64,000 bases of DNA from Paracoxiella cheracis (GTDB taxonomy: Bacteria > Pseudomonadota > Gammaproteobacteria > Coxiellales > Coxiellaceae): assembly GCF_049348705.1 (NCBI RefSeq), contig NZ_CP186485.1, positions 1,240,001 to 1,304,000 on the forward strand, written 5' to 3'. Below are positions 44,114 through 53,964 of the stretch, piece by piece. How positions within the stretch are numbered: position 1 is the first letter of the stretch; each line of letters starts with the position of its first letter. The notes beneath the pieces were generated by a model that was given only the letters and a program-made list of their open reading frames with translations, did no database searches and was not told where the DNA came from. The translations under genes were made by a program, and so were the position numbers.

Positions 44114-45934
44114 CTAATCTCGCAAGGCATCATAAATCCGCTTAGCGAGCTCTTCACTAATGCCAGGAACTTTTGTGAGTTCATCCACACTTGCCTTTCG
44201 CAGTTCCTGTATACCACCAAAATGTTTTAACAATTGTTGACGGCGTTTTGCGCCAACACCTTCAATGTGTTGCAACGGCGATTCGACACGGTGTTTTGCA
44301 CGTTTGGCACGATGCGCAGTGATAGCAAATCGATGCGCCTCATCACGAATAAACTGAATTAAATGCAAGGCAGGATCATCTGGAGGCAAATGAATCGCAA
44401 GTTTTTTGCCCCAAATATAGAGTTTTTCCAAGCCCGGTTTACGGCCTGGTCCTTTTGCAATGCCTAGCAAAATAACGCCACTCACTTGTAACTCTTCCAA
44501 TACATCGGCTGCTTGCTTTAATTGCCCTAGCCCACCATCTATCATCAATAGATCGGGTAACACACCCTCACCCGATTTTAAACGCGTATAACGACGTGAC
44601 AACGCTTGATGCATAGCAGCATAGTCATCGCCAGGCTTAATATCGGTTATATTAAATCGACGATAATCTTTTTTGATTGGCCCCTCTTCACCAAAAACCA
44701 CGCAAGACGCTACGGTCGCCTCACCCAGGGTATGGCTAATATCAAAACATTCGATACGCTGAATCGGGTTCGGGAATTTTAATGCCGTTTGCAATGCCTT
44801 CAACTGCTGCGCCACCGTATTTTTCTTCGCTAAATGTTGGGCTAATAAATGTTTGGCATTAATCATCGCCATGGTTTGCCAATGTTTATATTGCGGTAAT
44901 TTACGATCGCTGATGGTTAACTTTGACTGCAATTTTTCACGCAACGCGTTTTGTATCCATTCACGATCTTCTAAAGGTTCTGACAAAATAATTCGCTCCG
45001 GTATGTCATCACTGCGCATCGGACTTAAATAATATTGCGGTATAAACGCCGACATCGCCGATTTTAAATCAGTACCTTTTGGCGTGTTCGGGAAAAATGG
45101 TTTGCTTCCAATAACGCGTCCACCGCGAATAAATAACACAGAAAAGCCAACTCGCCCCATCGACTCACTAATACCAATGACATCGATGTTGCCTTTATCC
45201 GCCGTCATAAATTGTTGCTTTTGCAAGCGGCGTAATTGTGCAATTTGATCACGATAGTGTGCCGCCTCTTCATATTCCAAATTTTTTGAGGCATCATCCA
45301 TCCGCTGCACTAATGTATCGATCACGCGATCATTTTTCCCCTCCAAGAATAAAATGGCATCGTTGACTTGTTTACGATAGTTTTTTTCATCTACAAAACC
45401 CACACACGGCGCTGTACAGCGTTTAATTTGATACTGCAGACACGGGCGCGTACGATTTTTAAAAAACGTGTCGTTGCATTGACGCAATTTAAATAATTTT
45501 TGAATTAATGCGAGATTTTCGCGTACAGAGCCGGCACTAGGATAGGGTCCAAAGTAGCGCCCAGGTTTGTTTTTAGCGCCCCGATAAAAGTCCAAGCGCG
45601 GAAATTTTTGATGAACACCAAGATATAAGTAAGGATAGGATTTGTCATCGCGCAATAATACATTGTAGCGCGGACGGTACTGCTTGATTAAGTTTGCCTC
45701 CAACAGCAGTGCCTCATTTTCATTGCTGGTGATCGTAGTTTGAATATCAACAGCCTGCCCCATCATGAGCTGAGTTTTATTGTCGAGCTTACGCTGAAAA
45801 TAACTCGTCACACGCTTTTTCAGATTGCGCGCCTTACCAACATAAATAACTTTTCCCTGGGCATCCAGCATTTGGTAGATCCCGGGCTTTGTGGTGAGTG
45901 TTTTTAATAAGGATTTTGAATCAGCAATGGCCAT
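44114..45934 (-). CDS. uvrC: UvrABC system protein C (excinuclease)
   Basis: A 606-residue nucleotide excision repair nuclease that cuts on both sides of lesions. The GIY-YIG domain is at the N terminus (PGIY at 17-20, VIYVGKARNLKKR), followed by the cysteine-containing region (CLQYQIKRCTAPC), the UVR motif (about 200-235), the RNase H-like 5' nuclease domain with CFDISH, and C-terminal helix-hairpin-helix motifs (HIEGVGAKRRQQLL). Length is normal. 8 bp downstream of uvrY. Confidence 0.97.
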   Translation of the reverse strand: MAIADSKSLLKTLTTKPGIYQMLDAQGKVIYVGKARNLKKRVTSYFQRKLDNKTQLMMGQAVDIQTTITSNENEALLLEANLIKQYRPRYNVLLRDDKSYPYLYLGVHQKFPRLDFYRGAKNKPGRYFGPYPSAGSVRENLALIQKLFKLRQCNDTFFKNRTRPCLQYQIKRCTAPCVGFVDEKNYRKQVNDAILFLEGKNDRVIDTLVQRMDDASKNLEYEEAAHYRDQIAQLRRLQKQQFMTADKGNIDVIGISESMGRVGFSVLFIRGGRVIGSKPFFPNTPKGTDLKSAMSAFIPQYYLSPMRSDDIPERIILSEPLEDREWIQNALREKLQSKLTISDRKLPQYKHWQTMAMINAKHLLAQHLAKKNTVAQQLKALQTALKFPNPIQRIECFDISHTLGEATVASCVVFGEEGPIKKDYRRFNITDIKPGDDYAAMHQALSRRYTRLKSGEGVLPDLLMIDGGLGQLKQAADVLEELQVSGVILLGIAKGPGRKPGLEKLYIWGKKLAIHLPPDDPALHLIQFIRDEAHRFAITAHRAKRAKHRVESPLQHIEGVGAKRRQQLLKHFGGIQELRKASVDELTKVPGISEELAKRIYDALRD

Positions 45935-45942
45935 AAGCCAAA

Positions 45943-46593
45943 TTATAACTTAGTTTCTTCAGATTCCACTAACCCGTGACGAATGGCTAATAATGTTAAT
46001 TCAACATCATTTTTGACGTGTAGTTTTTCAAAGATGCGATAACGATAACTGTTAACGGTTTTGGGACTCAAACACAGCTTTTCTGCAATATCTTGCACTT
46101 TCGTGCCTTTGGTAATCATCAACATCACCTGCAACTCACGCTCCGATAATGTTTCAAAGGGTGAGTCTTCTTTGTCGGTCACATGACGGAACGCTAAACG
46201 GCTAGCAATCTCGGGACTGATATAACGTTGACCGGAGTGAACAGCACGAATGGCTTGAACCATTTCCTCCATACTAGAACCTTTAGTGATATAGCCTGCC
46301 GCACCGATTTGTAATAATCGAGCCGGATAAAGATCGTTGTTGCACGTTGTCAGAACGAGGACTTTGATATCAGGATCCATGCGTAATAGTTTGCGCGTGG
46401 CTTCAAACCCACCAATACCTGGCATTTTGACATCCATTAATACAACTTGGGGAGTGAGCTTGCGACTCAGTTTGACTGCCTCTTCACCGGTTCGGGCTTC
46501 GGCAACGACTTTAATTCCAGAGACTTCATTGAGGATCTTTTTAATTCCGGTACGGACCAGGTCATGATCATCAACTAATAGTACATTTATCAC
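45943..46593 (-). CDS. uvrY: Two-component response regulator UvrY/GacA/LetA
   Basis: A 216-residue NarL/FixJ-type regulator. The receiver has the acidic pocket D8/D9, phospho-acceptor D54 (VVLMDVKMPG), T85 region and K107-type lysine in ITKGSS. The C terminus is a LuxR helix-turn-helix (LSERELQVMLMITKG). The linkage to uvrC is the classic gacA/uvrY neighbourhood. Family members with the BarA/GacS/LetS kinase drive small RNAs that titrate CsrA. Neither the kinase nor those RNAs were seen here. Confidence 0.93.
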   Translation of the reverse strand: MINVLLVDDHDLVRTGIKKILNEVSGIKVVAEARTGEEAVKLSRKLTPQVVLMDVKMPGIGGFEATRKLLRMDPDIKVLVLTTCNNDLYPARLLQIGAAGYITKGSSMEEMVQAIRAVHSGQRYISPEIASRLAFRHVTDKEDSPFETLSERELQVMLMITKGTKVQDIAEKLCLSPKTVNSYRYRIFEKLHVKNDVELTLLAIRHGLVESEETKL

Positions 46594-46640
46594 GCTATGA
46601 CATCCTCTTTCATTGAGTCCTCCGCTCCTAGCTTTCTAGT

Positions 46641-46729
46641 TGGCGGAGAGACAGGGATTCGAACCCTGGGAGGGAGTTACCCTCAACGGTTTTCAAGACC
46701 GCCGCTTTCGACCGCTCAGCCATCTCTCC
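46641..46729 (-). tRNA. tRNA-Ser(UGA)
   Basis: An 89-nt gene with encoded CCA, acceptor GGAGAGA/TCTCTCC, anticodon loop CTTGAAA (anticodon TGA), long variable arm and GGTTCGAATCC T loop. A partial copy of its 5' end is repeated upstream in a tandem duplication. Confidence 0.95.
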
Positions 46730-46976
46730 CTTTAAAACCAAATTTCTCCGGACATCCGTGTCCTACCTCGGACATTCTTCTATAAGCACCCTGCCAACCT
46801 TCCTGGGTTGGCGCTCACCGGGCAAAAAGGTTCACTGGACCTTTTTGCAACTCCGGCTCGCCCGCTCAGCCATCTCTCCCTTTAAAGCCAAATTTCTCCG
46901 GACATCCGTGTCCTACCTCGGACATTCTTCTATAAGCACCCTGCCAACCTTCCTTGGCTGGCGCTCACCGGGCGAA
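46711..46976 (-). repeat. Tandem 150-bp duplication: tRNA-Ser 5' end plus triple-hairpin repeat
   Basis: 46711-46860 and 46861-46976 repeat at 150 bp. Each unit holds the tRNA-Ser 5' end (minus strand GGAGAGATGGCTGAGC), a spacer with GGACATCCGTGTCC, and a GCACCCTGCC...GGCGCTCACCGGGC unit. In the first unit this is completed by an AAAAAGGT/ACCTTTTT hairpin and CCGGCTCGCCC; the second unit lacks that part. Same design as 43353-43437. Confidence 0.75.
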
Positions 46977-47384
46977 AAGATTAGACCGCATTATAAACGC
47001 AAGTCACAGCCCTTGCATAGTAAAAGTCTCACACCTTGGTGGACATATTTCCCAAGCAGCAAAGAGTTGAAGACACTTCCCGCACGGTAAAATTACTACG
47101 TATAATACGTAGTTTTGTGATATGGAGCACAAAAACTGCGCAAACTACTTATTTTTGAGCGGTTTTTTAAGTAATTCCCCCCGTTCTAGCTATTTTTTAG
47201 CCTCCAAGGTGGACTTTTTCTGGAAAAAAAATGAACAATTCTGTATCATTTCCCACTTGTTGATTGAAAGCAGGAAATTTCGCATGGAGTTACAAACTAA
47301 TTAAGTTTGTATACATACGGACGGAGGGATTGTTAGCGAAGTTAAATTAAAATAAAATTTGTTAAAACGTGGGTATTCATTAAC
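46977..47384. other. Intergenic gap, no gene recognised
   Basis: AT-rich region between the tRNA-Ser repeat and the L,D-transpeptidase gene. Short open frames are present but none shows a ribosome site or protein-like composition. AAACGTGGGTATTCATTAAC precedes the ATG at 47385, without a convincing Shine-Dalgarno sequence. Confidence 0.4.
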
Positions 47385-48035
47385 ATGAGCTTTATTATTG
47401 CACTAGTACTAAGCCTTGTCTTTTTCGGCACCTCGATGGTTTCACCGGGAGTGAAAGCTTTTTCTCATTCAGACTTTAATCAACTAGTCCAAGCAGGTGT
47501 TCGCCCACAAGCATTACGTGTTGCGCTTAAGGCTTATTATTGGGCGCAGTCACACGGCAAAATCCACAGCCACTTTATGACGCTCGTTAATTTTTCTCAA
47601 AAGTCGACTCAAAAACGACTTTGGATTATTAATATGGTCACCGGAAAAGTGGTATTTAACGGTCTCGTTGCTCAAGGTAGAAATACGGGTCTACTTTACG
47701 CTAAACATTTTTCTAATGCGCCCGGTTCGAAAATGTCCAGCTTAGGTGCTTACGTTACAGGTGACACTTATTTTGGCCATCATGGTTATTCGCTTCGAGT
47801 GCATGGTTTGGAACCTGGTATTAATAGCAACGCATTCAGTCGTGCTATTGTTTTCCATTCAGCATGGTATGCGACTCCTAGATTTGCAGAAGCACATGAT
47901 TATTTAGGTCGTAGCTGGGGATGTTTCGCAGTAAATCCAAAATATTCACACTACATTTTCAGCAAAATCAAAGGCGGTAGTTTTGTCTTTGCCTATGCTG
48001 CATCTGAAAATCACGATCCACATTTCACAGCATAA
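47385..48035 (+). CDS. Murein L,D-transpeptidase catalytic domain family protein (YkuD_2)
   Basis: A 216-residue secreted protein with signal peptide (about residues 1-25, cleaved near KAFS). The catalytic motif GRSWGCFAVNP holds nucleophile C180, and H158 or H140 is the likely catalytic His. This family forms 3-3 cross-links in peptidoglycan or anchors proteins to it. A truncated paralogue follows 16 bp downstream, so the pair arose by duplication. Complete. Confidence 0.85.
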   Translation: MSFIIALVLSLVFFGTSMVSPGVKAFSHSDFNQLVQAGVRPQALRVALKAYYWAQSHGKIHSHFMTLVNFSQKSTQKRLWIINMVTGKVVFNGLVAQGRNTGLLYAKHFSNAPGSKMSSLGAYVTGDTYFGHHGYSLRVHGLEPGINSNAFSRAIVFHSAWYATPRFAEAHDYLGRSWGCFAVNPKYSHYIFSKIKGGSFVFAYAASENHDPHFTA

Positions 48036-48051
48036 TCACGAGAACCCAAAC

Positions 48052-48450
48052 ATGAAAAAATTAATAACAGCGAGTATTGTCGCAGTTCCCTTACTTACAA
48101 TTGGTATCACCACTAACGCTTTGGCAGATAAAAAAACTGTAAAGAAAGATACGATACAAAAAACAGCATCTGACATATTGGCCAAAAATCCGAGCTTAGA
48201 TAAAGCTGCGCTAACATACGCCTTAAAAGGTTATGTCTACGCTAAAAGCCAGGGCAAAATTAGCAACCCCAATTATTTAACGGTAGTCAACTTCAACAAA
48301 CCTGACACAGCTAAACGCTTAAACGTCATCGACCTCAGAAGCGATAAAGTCGTGCTAAGCGCACACGTGGCTCAAGGTAAAGGCAGCCGTGAAGGTGCAA
48401 TGGCAACGCATTTTTCGAATACAGCGAATTCGGATGTAATCTTCCCCTAA
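48052..48450 (+). pseudogene. Second L,D-transpeptidase-like gene, truncated by IS3
   Basis: Start ATG 48052 (MKKLITASIVAVPLLTIGIT, signal peptide). The following 100 residues parallel the upstream paralogue (ALKGYVYAKSQGKI against ALKAYYWAQSHGKI; AKRLNVIDL against QKRLWIINM; HFSNTANSD against HFSNAPGSK). The IS3 begins at 48437 and adds the stop codon; the catalytic half is missing and was not found beyond the IS nest. Confidence 0.85.
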
Positions 48451-48502
48451 ATTACCGGACACTAATTTGTTAAAATCTATGAAGTAACAAAGAGGTGATC
48501 TC

Positions 48503-48804
48503 ATGACAAAGAAGACTCGAAAATACACACCGGAATTTAAAGAAGAAGCAATCCATCTAGCACTCAGTTCTCCTTCCGTGTTAAGCGCTGCAAAAGACTT
48601 AGGCATGCCCGAAGCGACCCTCCACACCTGGGTGGATAAAGCCAGGAAGAGTGGTGAAGTGATTCATCCCAGCGCAAAGCAACCGGTCAACATAGGGGAA
48701 CTCATTGAATAAAATCAACAGCTTAAGAAGCGACTGGCACGACTGGAACAGGAGAAAGCCATTCTAAAAAAGGCGGCCACGTACTTCGCGAAAGAACTCG
48801 AGTG
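48503..48804 (+). pseudogene. IS3 OrfA with internal TAA
   Basis: The helix-turn-helix part (TPEFKEEAIHLALSSPSVLS, ATLHTWVDKARKSG) is intact. A TAA at 48710-48712 interrupts before the leucine-zipper region (NQQLKKRLARLEQEKAILKK... KELE), which continues in the same frame to 48804. A single GAA-to-TAA type change would explain it. This would stop OrfAB production. Confidence 0.8.
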
Positions 48805-49656
48805 AAGTACAGCTTTATTCAAAAGCACGCCCAACTATTTGGAATTAACTTGCTATGTGATGTACTGGGTGTCAGTCGTAGTGGTTATTATGACTGGCTA
48901 TCGCGACCTATGAGCCCACGTGAGCAAGCAAACCAACAATTAGATGAAAAAATTAAGGTAATTTATATGAGAAACAAACAACGTTACGGTTCACCACGTA
49001 TAACTCGTGCATTGCAAGCGGAATCGATTTCCTGCAGTCACACGCGTATTGAGCGGCGTATGCGCTCCATGGGCTTAAAAGCACTTGCCAAGCGTAGATT
49101 TAAAATAACCACAGACTCGGGTCACAACAAGCCTATTTTTGAGAATATTTTAAAGAGAGAGTTCACGACAACGGCGATCAATCAAAAATGGGTGAGTGAT
49201 CTGACGTACATTCCAACCCGTGAAGGTCGGTTGTATTTAGCGGTGGTTATCGATGTGCATTCACGTTCGGTTATTGGCTCGTCAATGAATAAAAGCATGA
49301 AACAAGATTTAGTGTGTGATGCGTTATTGATGGCGTTATTCAAACGAAAATATCCAAAGCAAGTGATTATACACTCTGATCGGGGCAGTCAATATTGTTC
49401 GAAAAAATATAGGGAAATCATCAAGCAAAACAAGCTGATTGGTTCAATGAGCAGAAAGGCTAATTGTTGGGATAATGCCATTGCAGAAAGTTTTTTCCAT
49501 ACCCTAAAAACGGAACTTGTGCATGTGAATGATTACACAACACGCGCTGAAGCAAGGCAAAGTCTTTTTCAGTATATTGAAGGCTATTACAATCACAGAA
49601 GAATGCATTCAGCTATTGACTACAAGACCCCTGTTGCGCTTGAATGTGCTGCGTAA
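48802..49656 (+). CDS. IS3 family transposase OrfB (third type)
   Basis: 284 residues, opening at GTG 48802 overlapping the OrfA end. The rve core has D in KWVSDLTYIP, D in IIHSDRGSQYCS and E in DNAIAESFFHTLK. Normally made as an OrfAB fusion. Because OrfA carries a stop, this copy is probably inactive, although OrfB itself is complete. Confidence 0.88.
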   Translation: MKYSFIQKHAQLFGINLLCDVLGVSRSGYYDWLSRPMSPREQANQQLDEKIKVIYMRNKQRYGSPRITRALQAESISCSHTRIERRMRSMGLKALAKRRFKITTDSGHNKPIFENILKREFTTTAINQKWVSDLTYIPTREGRLYLAVVIDVHSRSVIGSSMNKSMKQDLVCDALLMALFKRKYPKQVIIHSDRGSQYCSKKYREIIKQNKLIGSMSRKANCWDNAIAESFFHTLKTELVHVNDYTTRAEARQSLFQYIEGYYNHRRMHSAIDYKTPVALECAA

Positions 49657-49931
49657 AATCGAAAAAAAATGTGTCCGGTAAAGTGAGGGAAGATCATTAT
49701 TGACGTTATTATTAATGCTAATCGGGGTCTGTAAATAAGATTGTGTAAATGCGATAGTCAGGGAAAGGTCGTTAAAATTATACGGAGTCTTTGACTATGG
49801 CAATGAAAACCAATAAATTGGACTTTGGATAAATTTATAAAAATAATTAAAAATTGCTTGACATAGAAACCGAAAAAAAATTTTACGTTGTAAACAACGT
49901 TTGTTCGAAAAAATAAAATAAGGAACAAACG

Positions 49932-51404
49932 ATGTTAGCGACAGAAAAACTAAAACAATTCCGTACATTCCTCTACAACATCTTCCCCGCGCGACGCGAT
50001 GCCAATATGAATTTACTCGATGCCCTTTCAAGCCATGGCCATCGCTGCAAAACACCCATAGAATTATGTGAATCGCCATACTTTGAACGTGAATACAGTA
50101 GTATTACCGATGCGATTAGCGATGGTTTGTCAGTAGCAAATTGTTGGGATAGCATGATGAAAATACAATATGAACATGTTAGTCATAGCGATGACCGTGT
50201 GATCATTATTGCGGATACGACACCACAGTCGCGTCAAAGTGCACACTGTGTTGAAGATCGCCATGTGGTTTACAGCCCTAATCCAGCACCGGGTAACAAA
50301 CCGATTACCATTGGACATGAATATTCAACGGTATCACTATTGCCCAATGATGGTGCAGCTCAAGAAAAGCATTGGTTAGTTCCACTGGATACGAGGCGCG
50401 TTAAAAGCGATGAAAAAGGCAATGTAGTTGGGATGCAGCAAATTAACCGTTGTATTGCAGACTTAGCGCTTACTCATAAATTGGTGGTTAGCGTGGCTGA
50501 TTCAAAATATGGTACAGAAGCTTGCCGTAAACTGGTTAGCGAAAATCCCAATTGGGTACATCTTTTCCGTTTTAACAGTACCCGTAATGTTTTCGCGCCC
50601 GCATCAATAGAAGATAATACCTCAGGAAGTATAAAACGCTATGGTGATGCGATGAAACTAAACGACAGCACGACTCACCGTGAATCCGATGAGATTGTGC
50701 AGCAAACCATTACAACCCGCAGTGGCAAAACTTACCAATTGGAGATTAAAATATGGCGTGACCAATTACTGCGTGGTTCAAAGCAATTTAAAGGATATGA
50801 GCATCCTGTTACTGTTGTGCAATTGGTTGCGGTTGATGCTAACGGTAAATCTTTATATAAAAATCCACTCTGGTTAGGACTCGCTGGTGAACGACGTAAT
50901 GAAATCACAGCATTAGAAGCGTATCACTATTACGATAGACGCTATGACATTGAACACTACTTTCGTTTTGGTAAAGACAAACTGTTATTTGACCGATACC
51001 AAACACCGGATGTTAAGCACGAAGAAGATTGGTGGCGGATGACAGCATTAGCGTATACGCAACTTTATCTAGCGAGGAATCTTGCCCCGATTTTACCGAA
51101 AAAATGGGAGCGGTATTTGCCGAGCTTCCAAGTGGATAACGAAAAACCATCAATAACTGCGACCCCTTCACAAACGCAACGGGGTTTTTCTACGGTGCTT
51201 GATACCGTTGGCACGCCTGCTAATCTCTGCAAACCACGCGGTAATCCGCAAGGCAGAACCAAAGGTGATACGCAGGGGAAACGCACGCGACATCCTGCTA
51301 TTTTCAAAAATAGCAACTCAAAAATTAAAACGATTCAGAGGACTGAAGAAAAGACGCAAAACTCAGACCCTGAAAAAATAGAGGATTTGATTGGGATAAC
51401 CTGA
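49932..51404 (+). pseudogene. IS4-like transposase, last residues cut by IS982
   Basis: 490 residues as read: identical to the other copies through KIEDLIGI, then a terminal T from IS982 and a stop. The missing end (VKSWLDKINFTPEKFYELLQ...) lies at 52416 onward beyond IS982. The DDE residues and YREK signature remain, so partial activity cannot be excluded. Confidence 0.88.
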
Positions 51405-52408
51405 GTTCTGTATAAGAAAAGGAATAAGTGAATGAAATAATTGAAAAAAAGACCGGAACCGCTAAAATTTAGCTCCAAAATTACAGCTAAATAATGTAAC
51501 AGGAGTTAATCATGTTGGCACCGGTCACGGAGATTTTTTGTGATATGGATGATTTTTGCAAGGATTATTTGAAAGGTCAATCAAAGTATTTGCTACCGAA
51601 CCCAGACAGAAAACGAGATCGAGCGATGCAAATGAGCTTGTCTGAAATTGGCACCATCATTGTGTTGTTTCAAATGAGTCACTATCGCACATTTAAGGAT
51701 TTTTATTGTGGATGTGTTTTACAAGACATGAAGAAGTATTTTCCTACGGCGCTGAGTTACACACGTTTTGTCGCCTGCCAATCAGCAGCGCTAATGATGC
51801 TCGCCGCCTATTTGCTTTCGAGAAAGGGCAAACACACGGGATTGTATTATATTGACTCAACTACACTACGCGTATGCCACAATAAACGAATTTATCGAAA
51901 CAAGGTTTTCAAAGGCATTGCTAAACGCAGTAAAAGCACAATGGGCTGGGTTTACGGCTTTAAACTACATATTGTGATTAATCATCAAGGGGAATTAATC
52001 CGTTTTTGTTTAACGAAAGGGAACGTGGATGATCGCGCTGTTGTTAGAAAATTAATGGCTAATTTAAAGGGGTTGGGCGCTGGCGATAAAGGGTATCTTG
52101 GAAAAGATCTTGCGGACGATTTGGCAAAACACGATTTAAAATTTGTGACAAAAGTCCGTAAAAATATGAAGAACAAAATGCTTTCTGCATTTGAAAAGTT
52201 TTTCCTAAAACAACGTGGCATCGTAGAAACGATTATCGATCAGTTGAAAAACTTGTATCATGTTGAGCATTCGCGTCATCGTAGTCCGATTAATTTTTTA
52301 GTCAATACCCTTGCAGCGCTAATTGCCTATTCTTGGCGACCAAACAAACCAGGAATAAAAACCAACAATATAAAGAATAATTTATACGCAGTTATCCAGA
52401 ACTGAGGT
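51399..52408 (+). mobile_element. IS982-family insertion sequence, copy 2
   Basis: 1010 bp, ends as in copy 1. The 7-bp duplication TGGGATA flanks it (51392-51398 and 52409-52415). It is the innermost and therefore the latest insertion in this nest. Confidence 0.93.
51512..52405 (+). CDS. IS982 family transposase, copy 2
   Basis: 297 residues, identical to the copy at 6661. Complete gene with its own ribosome site (GGAG). Being nested in an IS that is itself nested in IS256, it dates the most recent transposition wave. Confidence 0.92.
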   Translation: MLAPVTEIFCDMDDFCKDYLKGQSKYLLPNPDRKRDRAMQMSLSEIGTIIVLFQMSHYRTFKDFYCGCVLQDMKKYFPTALSYTRFVACQSAALMMLAAYLLSRKGKHTGLYYIDSTTLRVCHNKRIYRNKVFKGIAKRSKSTMGWVYGFKLHIVINHQGELIRFCLTKGNVDDRAVVRKLMANLKGLGAGDKGYLGKDLADDLAKHDLKFVTKVRKNMKNKMLSAFEKFFLKQRGIVETIIDQLKNLYHVEHSRHRSPINFLVNTLAALIAYSWRPNKPGIKTNNIKNNLYAVIQN

Positions 52409-53008
52409 TGGGATAGTAAAATCATGGTTGGATAAAATAAATTTTACACCTGAGAAATTCTACGAATTGCTGCAAAAAACAGCTTAAGATTTAGAAACTC
52501 ACATTTTTTGATTATTGTCCTAACTGGCAAGGGATTTTATTTATCCAAAGTCCAAAATAAATTAGATCCACAGGTTGTGGAATATTTTCTCAAACATACC
52601 AAGACCGCATCTGATATTTTCGGTGATACTGGTTTGTTAAAGGAGTTAAAAAAGGCACTGACGGAGCGTATTCTGGAAGGGGAGCTGACGGACGCGCTGG
52701 GTTATGCAAAACACGAAGTGTCTGGCAACAATAGTGGTAATTCCCGCAATGGGCACAGCCAAAAAACGATCAAAACAACAGATGGCGAGATGACCATTGA
52801 GGTTCCTCGTGATCGTAACAATGAGTTTGTACCGCAATTGATTCCAAAACATCAAACCCGCTTTGATGATTTGGATGACAAAATTATGAGTCTTTATGCA
52901 CGGGGTATGACTACCCGTGATATTCAAGATCAGTTGAAAGATTTGTATGGCACAACTATTTGTTCGAGTCTCATTTCTACAGTAACCAACGAAGTGATTG
53001 AAGAAGTG

Positions 53009-53257
53009 CAAGCGTGTCGCGATGCTCGTGATAGATTATTGCCATCCCTGTCAATAATCGACTCGCAATACGCGACAACTTAAATAGCCGCGGACGTCCT
53101 CGTCGCCCGCGCTCCGCGACCTCACGGCTCGACTACGCACGGGCTCTCAAATGACTTGACGGCTCGTAAAGATTTTTTGCAGTCGCTTACGCTCGGCAAA
53201 AAATCCGAGCCTACCGCGGAATACGCGCCTTCGCTTCGCTCTCCATGGCGCGCATCG
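53009..53257 (+). repeat. Structured mobile element, 249-bp form (copy F)
   Basis: Between GAAGAAGTG and AAGGCTTGG of the IS256 transposase, codon-exact. Sense direction. Nearly identical to copies A, B and D. Confidence 0.94.
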
Positions 53258-53683
53258 AAGGCTTGGCAAAGTCGTCCGTTGGACAAGGTGTATCCGATTG
53301 TGTATTTGGACGCTTTAGTGATTAAAGTGCAGCAAGATAAAAAGGTTATCAATAAGGCATTGTATTTGGCTTTAGGAATTAATATCGATGGGCAAAAAGA
53401 ATTGCTAGGTATTTGGATTAGCCAAAATGAGGGCGCTAAATTCTGGTTGAATGTATTAACGGAGTTAAAAAATCGAGGCCTAGAAGATATCCTGATTTGT
53501 TGCGTTGACGGGCTAACGGGCTTTCCTGATGCGATTGGCGCTGTGTATCCTAACACTCAAGTACAGCTTTGCATTGTACACATGGTGCGGAATTCATTGC
53601 GCTATGTGGGTTGGAAAAAGAAAAAAGAAGTGGCCGCTGACTTAAAAGCTATTTATTCGGCCAGTACGGTTGAAGAAGCAGAA

Positions 53684-53964
53684 GAAGTGTGTCGCGATGC
53701 TCGTGATAGATTATTGGCATCCCTGTCAATAATCGACTCGCAATACGCGACAACCTAAATAGCCGCAGACGTCCCCGTCGACAGCGCTCCGCGACCTCGC
53801 GGCCGACTGCGCACTGTCTCCAGATGACTCGACGCCGCCTACAGATTTTTGCCACTCGCTACGCTGCCTACGGAACTCCGTTCCTTCGGCACTCCGCTCT
53901 GTCAAAAATCGGCGGCTGCCGCGGAATACTCGCCATCGGCTTCGCCTCTCCATGGCTCGCATCG
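53684..53964 (+). repeat. Structured mobile element, 281-bp form (copy 2)
   Basis: About 430 bp downstream of a 249-bp copy within the same transposase gene, so both forms inserted independently. One base differs from the copy at 13652 (GCCGCAG for GCCGCGG). Exact edges are uncertain by a few bases because no uninterrupted IS256 sequence across this point is available. Confidence 0.88.

Larger units (their letters stand above)
48437..49696 (+). mobile_element. IS3-family element, third type
   Basis: Terminal repeats TAATCTTCCCC...TTACCGGACAC on the left and GTGTCCGGTAA...GGGAAGATCA on the right. About 1260 bp. Different from the IS407-like copies. No target duplication recognised. It lies between the broken transpeptidase and the IS256 nest. 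Confidence 0.82.
49818..52555 (+). mobile_element. IS4-like (YREK) insertion sequence, copy 3, split by IS982
   Basis: Same ends as copies 1 and 2, with a 6-bp target duplication AATAAA (49812-49817 and 52556-52561) inside the IS256 gene. IS982 copy 2 is inserted near its 3' end, so total length is 1721 + 1010 + 7. Confidence 0.93.
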
